Source of the DNA: Gammaproteobacteria bacterium | GTDB lineage: Bacteria > Pseudomonadota > Gammaproteobacteria > Pseudomonadales > Porticoccaceae | DNA: 53,526 nucleotides | Direction of reading: 5' to 3' | Assembly (NCBI GenBank): GCA_003235325.1 | Contig: QJWQ01000046.1 | Coordinates: 1-53,526, forward strand | Shown: positions 17,653 to 26,617 of the stretch, in pieces | Layout: each line of letters starts with the position of its first letter | How positions within the stretch are numbered: position 1 is the first letter of the stretch | Made by a program: the position numbers and the translations under genes | Notes under the pieces: model-generated | What the model saw: only the letters and a program-made list of their open reading frames with translations | Told to the model about the DNA's origin: nothing | Databases searched by the model: none

Positions 17653-17849
17653 TCTGTGTTTCCTCTGATTGAGTTGGGTTTTATCCTGATCACCGACCAG
17701 GTGAAGCCAGATTGCGCTTGCTGCGTTGAATCCAGCGTGGGAGGGAGCGTGGTATTTGTGTTATGACGAGAAATCACACCGCGGTAACGATGGCAAATGG
17801 CGACGATGTGATTTATGTTCCGGAACCTGCCGAAAACTGAGAAAGATGT
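17653..17849. promoter_or_regulatory. Intergenic region with inverted repeat upstream of the OsmC gene
   Basis: This 197-base gap lies between the end of DUF4242 protein B and the OsmC start (both minus strand). It holds an 8-bp inverted repeat AAATCACA (17771-17778) / TGTGATTT (17817-17824). The arms look like inward-facing CRP half-sites in the wrong order, so I do not call a CRP site. It could be an operator or transcript hairpin controlling the OsmC-monooxygenase part of the cluster. Confidence 0.35.
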
Positions 17850-18383
17850 TCAGGCGTTACCGGTCAGGTGCTCGGGCAGGATGGTGCGATAAGACCAGAT
17901 TGCATCAAACGGCATGGCCGCCTGCTGCTGGGCTGCCCGCACGGACTCGGCATCCGGCCCCCGGTACAGGCAGATCATGCGCCGGCGATCCAGCGAAAAA
18001 TAAGTCCGCACAAAGGAGACCTGGTGCGCGTCGAGACACCAGCTGCCGGCGTCCTCGATGGCCTGGATTGCCTCGAGCGTCACAGGCTGGTCAAAACGGC
18101 GGGCCACCACGACATTGGGCGCAACGACTGCCGGGCTTTCATGGATGGAACCGGTCCAAATGGTGCCCATTTCAGATCCGGATTGCCTTAACACCATACG
18201 AAGTGATTCGGTATCCGGTCCGTTGAAATGGCAAAACATCTGACGGCCGTTGAGCTGCAGCAGGCTCTGTACCCAACTGACCCGGTACAGACCGGCGCAA
18301 CTGCCCGCTTTGAGTGCCTTGGCATGGACATCCTCAACTGTCAGCGGCGAATCGAAACGGCGTTCCAGAAAAAGATCAACCAC
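17850..18383 (-). CDS. Tandem DUF4242 protein B
   Basis: A 177-residue protein of two DUF4242 repeats, starting MVDLFLERRFDSPLTVEDV and again at NVVVARRFDQPVTLEAIQAI near residue 92. Both repeats show the conserved order: strand, RFD-P turn, helix, a strand ending at GRQMFCHFNGPD or RRRMICLYRGPD, helix, closing W. It is shorter than protein A because it lacks the Pro/Cys insertion. The ATG overlaps the stop of the giant regulator by 8 bases, so regulator and DUF4242 protein are made from one transcript, a strong hint that the small protein is a partner or effector of that regulator. Confidence 0.72.
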   Translation of the reverse strand: MVDLFLERRFDSPLTVEDVHAKALKAGSCAGLYRVSWVQSLLQLNGRQMFCHFNGPDTESLRMVLRQSGSEMGTIWTGSIHESPAVVAPNVVVARRFDQPVTLEAIQAIEDAGSWCLDAHQVSFVRTYFSLDRRRMICLYRGPDAESVRAAQQQAAMPFDAIWSYRTILPEHLTGNA

Positions 18384-21300
18384 GGGCCGGTTCCCCGGAT
18401 TCCAGCTGGCTGGCGAAAGTCTCCGCCTGCTTGCGGGCCCAGAGAGCCACCTGAGCCTGGCCCAGAGACTGAATGGCTACCATGTGCTGATGACAGCCGG
18501 TCTCATCCCCCATCGCCCGACAGGCCCTCGCCAGGGCCAGGTGGGCCAGAAGAATGTCTGTGGACCGCTCCAGAACTTCGGCACAGGCCAGGGCTTCGCT
18601 GGCCCGGGCGATGGCTGCATCCGGGCGGTCGCGTTCGATATCCACCTGGGCTGCTCGGGTCAGAACATAGGCCAAACGGTGCTTGGCATCGGCGATACGC
18701 AGCGCTTCTATACCGCTGTCCAGTTCTTCGGTTTGATCATTCAGGGCGTAGCGGCAAACACCTTCCATGGCACGGGCAAAGGGCGCCTCGCTGCCTTCCC
18801 GCAGTTTTTCGCCAATTTCGGTGAGGGCGGCACAGCGGGCGCAGGCTGCCTCAAAACGGCCGCGTTCGATATCGATCATCACCAGGTATTCATTGGTCAG
18901 GAATTCGTTGATACGGTCGCCGGCGGCCTTGCACAGGGTGCGCGACTCCTTTAGCAGTTCCTCTGCCTCATCCATGCGGTCCTGGTGAAAACGCAGCAGG
19001 CCCAGTGCCGCCGGCAGCGCCTGATGGCTGAGACGCCGACGCTGGGCCAGTGACCGGGCCTCCATGAGCATGGCATCAGCCTGACTCAGGTCCCGCTCCA
19101 GCATGGCCAGGCACTTGGCCGTTTCCGCCATGCCGATAATTTGTTCCTGGTCGCTGCCACTGCGGGTGATGCGCTCGGCCTGCAGGGATTCGTCTCTGGC
19201 ATCCGCCCATTGACCGTGTTCCCAACGCAGATAACTGGCCATTTGGTAACCGAGCCGTGCGTGGTTCAGGGCACCGAAATCCAGGGCCCTTTCTGCCAGG
19301 GCCACGAATTCCTCGGCTGCCGCCCGCCAGTCCTTCAGGGGAGCCGCCGCCATCATAATGTCCCTGAGCTCCAGTTTGAGTCGAATGTTCTCGGCCTCGG
19401 GCAGGCCTGCCGCCAGATTCAGACCCTTTTCCGCCAGTTTGAGTGCATCCTCGTTGGCAAAAAATCGCAGGCACAGGCGACCCGCCGAAACCATGGCCCG
19501 TGCGGCGAGGCCCGGATCGCCGCTCTGCGCGGCGTGGTAGGCCAGATCGGCAGCACGCTCCAGATCCAGGGCGGTGTCGGCTTCGAGAATCCCGGCAATT
19601 CGGTGGTGCATTACACGTCGCCGCGCGGTCGAAATCTGCTGGTAGATGCTGCGGGTAATCAGATCATGGGAAAAGCGAAAGCCCCGGTCTGAAGGCAGCA
19701 AAAGGCCGATTCGCTCCGCACTCTCCAGCAATTCTCCGATACGGTTGGAGTCCATGTCTGTCACCCTCGACAGGGACGCCAGGTCGATACGGGGCGACAG
19801 CACCGCGGCCCAATGCAAAACTTCCACCGCATCGGAGTCCATGCGTGACATTCGCTCCCGAAGCAATTCATCAAGGGAGCCTCCGGATTCGAGGCTGGTC
19901 GATTCCGGGCTTGCCGCTGGCGTGGTCGCTCCCGCTGTGCCACTCGAAATTCCGGCCGCCTGGGCGCGGGCAAGTTCAATAGCCAAAAGCGGATTGCCGC
20001 CACATTCCCGGCTCAGGCGCTCGGCATCGGCCTGCGGGGCACAGTACTGGATCAATTGGCGCACCGCCGCTTCCGGCAAGGGGCTGAGCCTGAGCTCAGC
20101 CAGCAGATTATCGTGGCGCAGGCCACGCAATGCCTGCAAAACCGGGCTGTTGTCCTGTAATTCCCCCTCCCGGGCAGCCAGGGCAACGAAGACCGGCAAC
20201 TGCCGGTTCATCCGCGCCACGTAATGCAGTGCAGCGGCACTGGACTCATCACACCACTGGAAATCGTCAAAGATTATCACTACCGGCCGCTGGCGCCCTT
20301 CGCGACAAATCAACTCGCTCAATCGGCCGAACAGGCGGTCACGATTCTCCAGGTGACCGTCACCAAAAATTTCCGCAACCGCGTCGGGGGCATAACGTCT
20401 ACAGGCGTCGATCCAGAGGCCATAGGGACGTATCGATTCCGATTCAAAAGCACTGGCTTCCAGCAAAAAGGCATCGGCATCCCGCGCCGACAACGATACC
20501 GTCTCCAGCAGGCGGCTCTTGCCGATACCTGGATCGCCGCGGACCAGTACCACCCCTGCCCGACCGGTGTCCATCGATTCGGTCAGAGCCGAAGCCAGAC
20601 TGTCCAGTTCGGCATCACGACCCACCAGCAGGGATTCGGCCGACATCGACACTGCTGTTTTGTCAACGGGGGTTGGTCGCGAGGCCGACCTGCCGCCGGG
20701 CCGACCGCGCCAGGCCTGAAAGAGTTGGCCGGTGGAGTTGGCACCTATCTCTTCCAGCATGTGCATGCCCTGCTGATATTGCTGCTCGGCTTCCTCGTTG
20801 CGATCCAGCGCCATCAACAGTCGAATCAGTCGGGCGCGGGCATTTTCATCATAGGGGTCGATGGCGGTCAGGGCCCGGACATGGGGCAGCGCCCGCACAG
20901 GATCGGCGGCAAGTCGATCGGCAAGGGCGCCCAGCAGCTTCACCTGGGCGCGGGCCAGCAGTTCCCGTTCGGCGATACACCAGGCATGAAATTCATGGAG
21001 ATTGTTCAGTTCAAGGTCTTGAAGAAAGTTTTGGCAGTAGCGGTTTGCCGCTGCCTCCAGGGTCTCCACTGATGCCTGTTCGAGATGGTTGTCCACCAGG
21101 TCGCGCAGGGTGTTGACGTCAATCTCGATGTCAGTCACATCAAAGCGGACGCTGGCGCGATCGGCAATGATGCGCGGCCGGTCATCCCCATCCACCAGAC
21201 GGCGCAATTTGGACAGGCTCCATCGCAATGATCCGCGGGGATCATCGGGTATTTCCCAGAGCAACTCGCAGAGGAACTCTCGCCGAAAGGATCGGGGATT

Positions 21301-21414
21301 CAGGGCGAGGTAAGCCAGGAGGGCCCGGGTTTTCTTCGAGGGGGGCAGAGCCTGGGGCTCGCCGTCCCGAATGACTTGCAGATCACCCAGAAAGACTAAC
21401 TGGAGTCCGACCAT
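18376..21414 (-). CDS. Large AfsR/SARP-like regulator: winged helix, BTAD, AAA ATPase, helical repeats
   Basis: A 1012-residue signal-transduction ATPase. Residues about 1-95 form an OmpR-like DNA-binding domain (KKTRALLAYLALNPRSFRRE, WSLSKLRRLVDG); about 100-245 is a bacterial transcriptional activator domain (LLARAQVKLLGALADRL, YDENARARLIRLLMALDR). Then comes an ATPase with Walker A VRGDPGIGKSRLLE near 300 and Walker B VVIIFDDFQWCDESS near 380, an arginine-rich winged segment, and from about 600 a long Ala/Leu-rich TPR-like array. I start it at ATG 21414, 8 bases after AGAAGG, because an in-frame ATG at 21474 adds 20 residues before the conserved VGLQLVFLGDLQV. ATP binding plus a sensor array suggests it switches the cluster below it; the ligand is unknown. 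Confidence 0.85.
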   Translation of the reverse strand: MVGLQLVFLGDLQVIRDGEPQALPPSKKTRALLAYLALNPRSFRREFLCELLWEIPDDPRGSLRWSLSKLRRLVDGDDRPRIIADRASVRFDVTDIEIDVNTLRDLVDNHLEQASVETLEAAANRYCQNFLQDLELNNLHEFHAWCIAERELLARAQVKLLGALADRLAADPVRALPHVRALTAIDPYDENARARLIRLLMALDRNEEAEQQYQQGMHMLEEIGANSTGQLFQAWRGRPGGRSASRPTPVDKTAVSMSAESLLVGRDAELDSLASALTESMDTGRAGVVLVRGDPGIGKSRLLETVSLSARDADAFLLEASAFESESIRPYGLWIDACRRYAPDAVAEIFGDGHLENRDRLFGRLSELICREGRQRPVVIIFDDFQWCDESSAAALHYVARMNRQLPVFVALAAREGELQDNSPVLQALRGLRHDNLLAELRLSPLPEAAVRQLIQYCAPQADAERLSRECGGNPLLAIELARAQAAGISSGTAGATTPAASPESTSLESGGSLDELLRERMSRMDSDAVEVLHWAAVLSPRIDLASLSRVTDMDSNRIGELLESAERIGLLLPSDRGFRFSHDLITRSIYQQISTARRRVMHHRIAGILEADTALDLERAADLAYHAAQSGDPGLAARAMVSAGRLCLRFFANEDALKLAEKGLNLAAGLPEAENIRLKLELRDIMMAAAPLKDWRAAAEEFVALAERALDFGALNHARLGYQMASYLRWEHGQWADARDESLQAERITRSGSDQEQIIGMAETAKCLAMLERDLSQADAMLMEARSLAQRRRLSHQALPAALGLLRFHQDRMDEAEELLKESRTLCKAAGDRINEFLTNEYLVMIDIERGRFEAACARCAALTEIGEKLREGSEAPFARAMEGVCRYALNDQTEELDSGIEALRIADAKHRLAYVLTRAAQVDIERDRPDAAIARASEALACAEVLERSTDILLAHLALARACRAMGDETGCHQHMVAIQSLGQAQVALWARKQAETFASQLESGEPARG

Positions 21415-21660
21415 TGTCGAACCTTCTTCAACTACAGAGACGGGATTATAGAAACGGGTTCGACACAAACACAAGCTGGCAGGATGGCGAGGGACGCTCA
21501 GGGATCACCGGCAGGCTGCCATTTGCTTCGGTAAGAACAGGCTACTCCAATGATATCTTTGAAAAAAACACGGTAAATCCAACGCCGTCTCCCTCGCCGC
21601 AGGCGCACGCTTTATTCAGACCGAAAGTTAAGAGCCATCTACTCCAGGAGACAATACATG

Positions 21661-21888
21661 GCGCGCTATCAAAGCATTCCAGACACCGTCGGCAACACCC
21701 CGCTGGTAAAACTGAACAGGCCGGCTCCCGAGGGGATCAATCTCTACCTGAAGCTGGAGTCAATCAACCCCATGGGCTCGGTGGAGGATCCCATGGCCTG
21801 TGCCGTCATCGCCCAGGCAGAGGAATCCGGGGGATTCAAGCCCGGTTGCCTGATGCCGGGGTGGATACAACCGAGAAAGTCGGCTTGA
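21661..21888 (+). pseudogene. Truncated cysteine synthase (CysK/CysM) fragment with lost active-site lysine
   Basis: The first about 62 residues match the N-terminus of O-acetylserine sulfhydrylase: IPDTVGNTPLVKLNRPAP, then LYLKLESINPMGSV. The family continues SVKDR, where K is the PLP Schiff-base lysine; here it reads SVEDP, so lysine and arginine are both replaced. After SGGFKPG the frame diverges and stops within 13 codons, about 240 residues short. The ribosome site (GGAGACAATAC) is intact, so a 75-residue peptide may still be made, but it cannot be a PLP enzyme. It is divergent to the SARP-like regulator. Confidence 0.75.
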
Positions 21889-21916
21889 CCAAGCCCGTCC
21901 GTGATGGAGTTAGGTC

Positions 21917-22225
21917 ATGAACCAGAGCGCCCTGTCATCCCCTTCCCCGGCCGACCGGGTATTTGCCGGCAACCGGGCTCACAGCGCCACGGCGCGAAAA
22001 CCGCCTGTCGATCCCCGCGACCGGCATCTGCAGCGCCACATGCGGCAGCGGCTGGCCCTGGCCGCGGCACTGCCGCCAGAGCGACGTCGAAACTGGGCGC
22101 AAAAATGTCTTGCACTCGCCAGGGCCCAGCACCGAACGGCCTTTTACCTGATGGCCTGCCTGTGGCTGTCAACCGTCGGACAAATTCCGGCGCAGGAGCT
22201 ATCGATCCAGGCTGTAGCGGCATGA
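21917..22225 (+). CDS. Hypothetical small basic protein (uncertain)
   Basis: A 102-codon open frame with a possible ribosome site (GGAGTTAGGTC) before ATG 21917. The product is Arg/Ala-rich (HLQRHMRQRLALAAALPPER) with a short hydrophobic stretch near residue 78, and resembles no family I know. Base composition does not distinguish it from noise, and open frames exist on the other strand. It may be real or part of the decayed region between the cysteine synthase remnant and the pirin gene. About 315 bases after it (22226-22540) show nothing I recognise. Confidence 0.25.
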   Translation: MNQSALSSPSPADRVFAGNRAHSATARKPPVDPRDRHLQRHMRQRLALAAALPPERRRNWAQKCLALARAQHRTAFYLMACLWLSTVGQIPAQELSIQAVAA

Positions 22226-22540
22226 GTTTTACCGACATTACCAATAGCGCAATGACAGCCGATACTGGTGAAAACCAGGGCTGTTATCGAGACCATCGCC
22301 CGAATCAGGCAACGGCAGACAGCCGCAACCTGTATCGACAAAAGCAGGCCAAATACGGCTCTTTGCCCGATTGCGCCAGGGTATTCTGCCACCGCCCGGC
22401 CGTCATCCGGCAACGCCTGACACCTGATCACGACATCGGCCCCGAGCCACTGGAGCTGGCACCGAGGGGGAGGAATAATCCACCACGCTTCGGAATCTGT
22501 TGAACTACAATAGGGCAACAGACTTTGCGGAGAACGAAAC

Positions 22541-23443
22541 ATGAGCTATCAGGCCCCACCGACGATGAATATCACCGGCAGCACCGGCACCGTGGAAATG
22601 GTCATCGAGTCCATAAACAGGGATCTTGGCGGCTTCAGCGTGCGCAGGGTGCTGCCTTCGGACCAACTGCGCATGGTCGGGCCCTTTGTCTTTTTCGACC
22701 ACATGGGTCCGGCCGAATTTCCGCCGGGCCAGGGCATTCAGGTCCGGCCCCATCCCCATATTGGCCTGTCGACAGTGACCTACCTGTTCGAGGGTGAAAT
22801 CATTCACCGGGACAGCCTCGGTTATGTCCAGCCAATCCGGGCGGGCGCGGTCAACCTGATGACGGCCGGACGCGGCATCGTTCACTCGGAACGGGCCGGA
22901 GAGGACATCGCCGTCACCTCCAGGCTGCACGGAATCCAGACCTGGATGGCTCTGCCCCTGGAACTCGAGGAAATGGCGCCGGGCTTTATCCACTATGGCG
23001 CAGCGGAGCTTCCGGACCTTGAGGTAAACGGCGTTAAGGTCCGGGTGATTATTGGCGAGGCCTACGGACTCAGATCCCCGGTGTTGCAGCATTCACCGAC
23101 CCTGTATCTCGATTGCAGGTTGCCTGCAGGCGCCAGTCTGGCGCTGCCGACCTCTTCGAGGGAAATGGCGGTCTATGTGGTTGCCGGCGAAGTTGTTATC
23201 GACGGCCACATCTGCACACCCGGCGCCATGGCGAAGGTACGCCCCGAACTGTCTCCGAAGATTGACACCGGGGCGGCCAGCCATGTGATGGTTGTCGGCG
23301 GCGATCCGTTGGGACCGCGCATTGTCTGGTGGAACCTGGTGTCCAGTTCAAGGGAGCGCATAGAAAAGACCAAGGTCGACTGGAAAGAGCAGCGTTTCGA
23401 CCGGATCCCGGGGGAAACCGAATTTATCCCTCTGCCGGAGTAA
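22541..23443 (+). CDS. Pirin family protein
   Basis: A 300-residue bicupin. The N-terminal cupin has the pirin metal site: PFVFFDHMGPAEF, then RPHPHIGLSTVTYLFEGEI and HRDSLG, giving the three His and one Glu ligands, followed by MTAGRGIVHSER. The C-terminal cupin (YVVAGEVVIDG, LGPRIVWWNLVSSS) is complete. Pirins bind Fe(II); some are quercetinases, others regulators of pyruvate metabolism. The ATG has GGAGAACGAAAC in front. It converges with zwf; a functional link to glucose metabolism is possible but only positional. Confidence 0.93.
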   Translation: MSYQAPPTMNITGSTGTVEMVIESINRDLGGFSVRRVLPSDQLRMVGPFVFFDHMGPAEFPPGQGIQVRPHPHIGLSTVTYLFEGEIIHRDSLGYVQPIRAGAVNLMTAGRGIVHSERAGEDIAVTSRLHGIQTWMALPLELEEMAPGFIHYGAAELPDLEVNGVKVRVIIGEAYGLRSPVLQHSPTLYLDCRLPAGASLALPTSSREMAVYVVAGEVVIDGHICTPGAMAKVRPELSPKIDTGAASHVMVVGGDPLGPRIVWWNLVSSSRERIEKTKVDWKEQRFDRIPGETEFIPLPE

Positions 23444-23515
23444 GCTTCGGTTCCGCTAACCGGCAGCGCTGGTGGCGGAATTAATCCATAATGCCGCTTC
23501 AGTGGATCCTGCCGG

Positions 23516-24964
23516 TCAGGTACGCCAGTCCCGCTCGAACGGCAAACGCCAGGCGTGGGGCGCGATCAACTGATGAATGGCATTCGGGCCCCAGGTGCCC
23601 GGGCCGTAGGGTCGCACCGGGGGCGGGTTCTCCAGCAGAGGTGCCGACACTTCCCAGACCCGCTCGATGCCCTCGGCCGAGGTAAACAGGGTCTGATCGC
23701 CCCGCATGGCGTCGAGTATCAGACGCTCGTAGGCCTCCAGCACATCCCCACCCAGTTCGCTATCCTGCATGGCGAATTGCAGGCTCAGCTTGTCCAGTTT
23801 CATGCCGGGACCCGGTCGTTTGCCATAGAAGGACAGGGACATTTTCGACTGATCGGCCAGATCAAAGGTCAGATGGTCAGGGCCTTTCTGGCCGACACCG
23901 GAGCCGGGGGGAAACATACTCTTGGGGGGCTCGTGAAAGGCGATGGAAATGATCCGCTGACCTTCGGCCAGGCGTTTGCCGGTGCGCAGGTAGAATGGCA
24001 CGCCGGCCCAGCGCCAGTTGTCGATCTCCACCTTGAGGGCGACAAAGGTTTCCGTCTCTGAATCCGCTGCCACACCCGGTTCCTTCAGGTAACCGGCATA
24101 CTGGCCCCTGACCACATTTTTTGGACTTATGGGTTTCATGGAGCGAAACACCTTGTTCTTTTCCTCGATGATCGACGACGGTTCCAGGGCAGTGGGCGGC
24201 TCCATCGCCATGAACGCCAGGATCTGAAACAGATGCGTCACCACCATGTCCCGGTAGGCACCGGTGGCCTCGTAGAATGCCGCTCGGGTACCGAGAGACA
24301 GTGTCTCGGGTACGTCGATCTGCACGTGATCGATGAAGTTGCGGTTCCAGATCGGTTCAAACAGACCATTGGCAAAGCGGAACGCGAGGATGTTCTGGGC
24401 CGCTTCCTTGCCAAGGAAATGGTCGATGCGAAAGATTTGCTCTTCCCTGAAGGTCTCATGCAACCGGGTGTTCAGGGCCACGGCGCTGCGGCGGTCGGTG
24501 CCAAAGGGCTTTTCCATGATGATCCGGGATCGATCCACGAGGTCCGCATCGTCGAGGGTTTTCACCACCTTCAGGGCCGCCCGGGGTGGCACACTGAGAT
24601 AGTGCAGGCGCTTGGGAACACCCTCCAATTCCGATTCACAGGCTGCGACCGCGAGCGCCAGAGCTTCGGGCCCGGCTTCCTGGGGGACGAAACGCAATTT
24701 GCTGGCGAACTTGTCCAGTTGTTCCTTGTTGTATTTTCGGCTGCTGAATTCCTTGCAGGCATCGAGGGCAAAGGTGGCGAAACTCTTGTCATCGAGTGCA
24801 TCCAGGGAGGTGCCCACGATCCGCAGTTCCGGAATCATCCCCGCTGCACTGAGATGTAACAATCCCGGCAGCAGTTTGCGGCGGGACAGGTCACCGGAAG
24901 CGCCAAAAAGCACGACAACATAGGACTCGTCGGGTCCCAACTGATTGATGTCCTCCTGGTTCAT
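23516..24964 (-). CDS. zwf: Glucose-6-phosphate 1-dehydrogenase
   Basis: A 482-residue NADP-dependent enzyme that opens the oxidative pentose phosphate and Entner-Doudoroff routes. The nucleotide-binding motif VLFGASGDLSRRKLLPGL is near residue 18, the phosphate-binding EKPFGTD near 152, and the active-site signature RIDHFLGKEAAQN near 178 includes the catalytic His and substrate-binding Lys. The C-terminal YERLILDAMRGDQTLF is normal. Length is standard. It stands alone: no pgl, edd or hexR is next to it, unlike the usual zwf-pgl-eda operon of gammaproteobacteria. Confidence 0.95.
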   Translation of the reverse strand: MNQEDINQLGPDESYVVVLFGASGDLSRRKLLPGLLHLSAAGMIPELRIVGTSLDALDDKSFATFALDACKEFSSRKYNKEQLDKFASKLRFVPQEAGPEALALAVAACESELEGVPKRLHYLSVPPRAALKVVKTLDDADLVDRSRIIMEKPFGTDRRSAVALNTRLHETFREEQIFRIDHFLGKEAAQNILAFRFANGLFEPIWNRNFIDHVQIDVPETLSLGTRAAFYEATGAYRDMVVTHLFQILAFMAMEPPTALEPSSIIEEKNKVFRSMKPISPKNVVRGQYAGYLKEPGVAADSETETFVALKVEIDNWRWAGVPFYLRTGKRLAEGQRIISIAFHEPPKSMFPPGSGVGQKGPDHLTFDLADQSKMSLSFYGKRPGPGMKLDKLSLQFAMQDSELGGDVLEAYERLILDAMRGDQTLFTSAEGIERVWEVSAPLLENPPPVRPYGPGTWGPNAIHQLIAPHAWRLPFERDWRT

Positions 24965-25112
24965 TTAACCTCCAACGTGATCATCATCGATAGTGGCCGC
25001 CCTCGCGGCATTGGCGGGTTGTGGCCACAGCGGAGAATAGAATCCCTTTCGCCTCAAGTCCAACAAAATCGGGCTCCAGCTCTACCCCGGCGCAGGGCCC
25101 TGTACAGGTTAT

Positions 25113-25670
25113 TCAGGTGCCGTCGCTGTCCACCGGCGGTGTGCCGGTCGTCTGCGACGCCGCCGGGGCGGCGTTACTCGTGGTTGTGGCCTCCCGGCCT
25201 TTCCTGAACTGGGCCGGGTCGAGAAATTTCAAGTTGACCCTGACGCTCCCGGTTTCACCAGTGGCCAGCCCCAGTACCAGCATATTGACTTGCCCCTTTT
25301 CCTCGACAATGCCGGGAAGGAAAAAAAGCATATCGTCGGGATTCTGGCTGGTGAACATGCGGAGGTCACCCCTGGTTCGAAGTCGCTCGGCAATTTCTCG
25401 CAACATCATTTGCAGGGCAGTGCGGAATTGATGGAAAGTCAGATGTCCCTGAAAATCCATGGCGTCGAGGGTGAGCCGAATCGACAAACTGGTATTCCTG
25501 TCATCGCCGACTGTCAGGGAGCCGACCCTGACCGATTTGCCGCCCTCGATTTCCTTGAACAGTTTGCGGGCTTTTTCCTTGGCAGACCTGAAAAAATAGT
25601 TGTCCAGCATATTGACCGAAAGCGTTAAAAAACGGTCTAGGTTAATGCTGTGTTGCTGGGTTTCGGCCAT
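25113..25670 (-). CDS. Conserved hypothetical protein, cytosolic
   Basis: A 185-residue protein I cannot assign to a named family. It begins MAETQQHSINLDRFLTLSVN, then alternates strands and helices to about residue 160 (FRTALQMMLREIAERLRTRG; MLFFLPGIVEEKGQVNMLVL) and ends in a low-complexity Thr/Ala/Ser tail (TTTSNAAPAASQTTGTPP). No signal peptide or membrane segment is visible. The regular pattern and good codon use make it a real gene. It sits between zwf and the Bax-inhibitor gene, which is divergent. Confidence 0.65.
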   Translation of the reverse strand: MAETQQHSINLDRFLTLSVNMLDNYFFRSAKEKARKLFKEIEGGKSVRVGSLTVGDDRNTSLSIRLTLDAMDFQGHLTFHQFRTALQMMLREIAERLRTRGDLRMFTSQNPDDMLFFLPGIVEEKGQVNMLVLGLATGETGSVRVNLKFLDPAQFRKGREATTTSNAAPAASQTTGTPPVDSDGT

Positions 25671-25835
25671 GGCTTGTCACTGTCCGGTGGAAAAACACCG
25701 GAAAGTCTAACCCGGGCCGACGCCATAGCCAAGCACCGCCACCGGGGCCAGCAGGCGCTATTTGTCTTGCTTTGCTCCCTTGAAATTGTACTATAGACAC
25801 CCATATTCGTTATGGAACATTCCCAAGGAGCTTTT

Positions 25836-26516
25836 ATGAATCCGGCAAATATAAACCAGGCAGGTATAAAACAGCCAAACGCGATCGTTTCGACAGCACT
25901 GTCCCCCGAGGTCAGTAAGGTATTACGCAATACCTACGCCCTGCTTGCCATGACTCTTGCTTTCAGTGCAGCCACCGCAGGGCTGGCAATGGCGATAAAT
26001 GCCCCCTTTATGGGTTTGTGGACGCTGCTGCCCTACTTTGCATTCTTGTGGCTGACCGAGAAACACAAGAACAGCTCAAAGGGCCTGATCTGGGTATTCG
26101 CCCTCACGGGCTGGCTGGGTTTTACCATGGGACCCATTATCAGCTATTACCTGGCCAGTTCCGGTGCTGACCTGGTGTTGACTGCCCTGGGTGGCACCGC
26201 ACTGATTTTCTTTGCCTGTTCTGCCTATGTCTTGACCACCAGAAAAAACCTGTCGTTTATGACCGGATTCCTGATGACCGGCATGCTGGTGGCTTTTGTC
26301 GCCGCCATTGCCAATGTCTTTCTGCACATACAGGGCCTGGCCCTGGTGATTTCATCGGTATTCGCCATGATCTCTGCCGGCGTCATCATGTGGCAGACCA
26401 GCGCCATCATTCACGGTGGCGAACGCAACTATATCTCCGCCACCGTGACCCTTTTTGTCATGTTATTCAATCTGTTCAGCAGCCTGTTACATCTGCTGGG
26501 CGTGGCCGATGACTGA
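25836..26516 (+). CDS. Bax inhibitor-1/YccA-family membrane protein
   Basis: A 226-residue polytopic inner-membrane protein with seven hydrophobic segments. The N-terminal VSKVLRNTYALLAMTLAFSA and the late block ISAGVIMWQTSAIIHGGERNYISATVTLFVMLFNLFSSLL (about 170-215) carry the family signature; the conserved acidic residue at the last helix end (GVADD) matches YccA/BI-1 proteins, which modulate FtsH protease and may leak calcium. ATG 25836 is chosen because AAGGAG lies 6 bases before it; an in-frame ATG 24 bases earlier lacks a site. A strong terminator follows at 26542. Confidence 0.92.
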   Translation: MNPANINQAGIKQPNAIVSTALSPEVSKVLRNTYALLAMTLAFSAATAGLAMAINAPFMGLWTLLPYFAFLWLTEKHKNSSKGLIWVFALTGWLGFTMGPIISYYLASSGADLVLTALGGTALIFFACSAYVLTTRKNLSFMTGFLMTGMLVAFVAAIANVFLHIQGLALVISSVFAMISAGVIMWQTSAIIHGGERNYISATVTLFVMLFNLFSSLLHLLGVADD

Positions 26517-26541
26517 CAGATATCAGATTAATCCGTACACA

Positions 26542-26564
26542 GGCGGCCTTTTGGCCGCCTTTTT
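26542..26564 (+). terminator. Rho-independent terminator after the YccA-like gene
   Basis: Stem GGCGGCC/GGCCGCC (7 bp) with a 4-T loop, followed by TTTTT, 25 bases past the stop codon. Confidence 0.88.
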
Positions 26565-26617
26565 ATTTTCGGGTCGATGCACTGGTGGATATCTATTGAC
26601 GCAGGTTCCACAACGCT

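Noticed and set aside
17771..17824. CRP binding site
   Set aside because: The half-sites are arranged as TCACA...TGTGA, opposite to the TGTGA...TCACA order, and too far apart.
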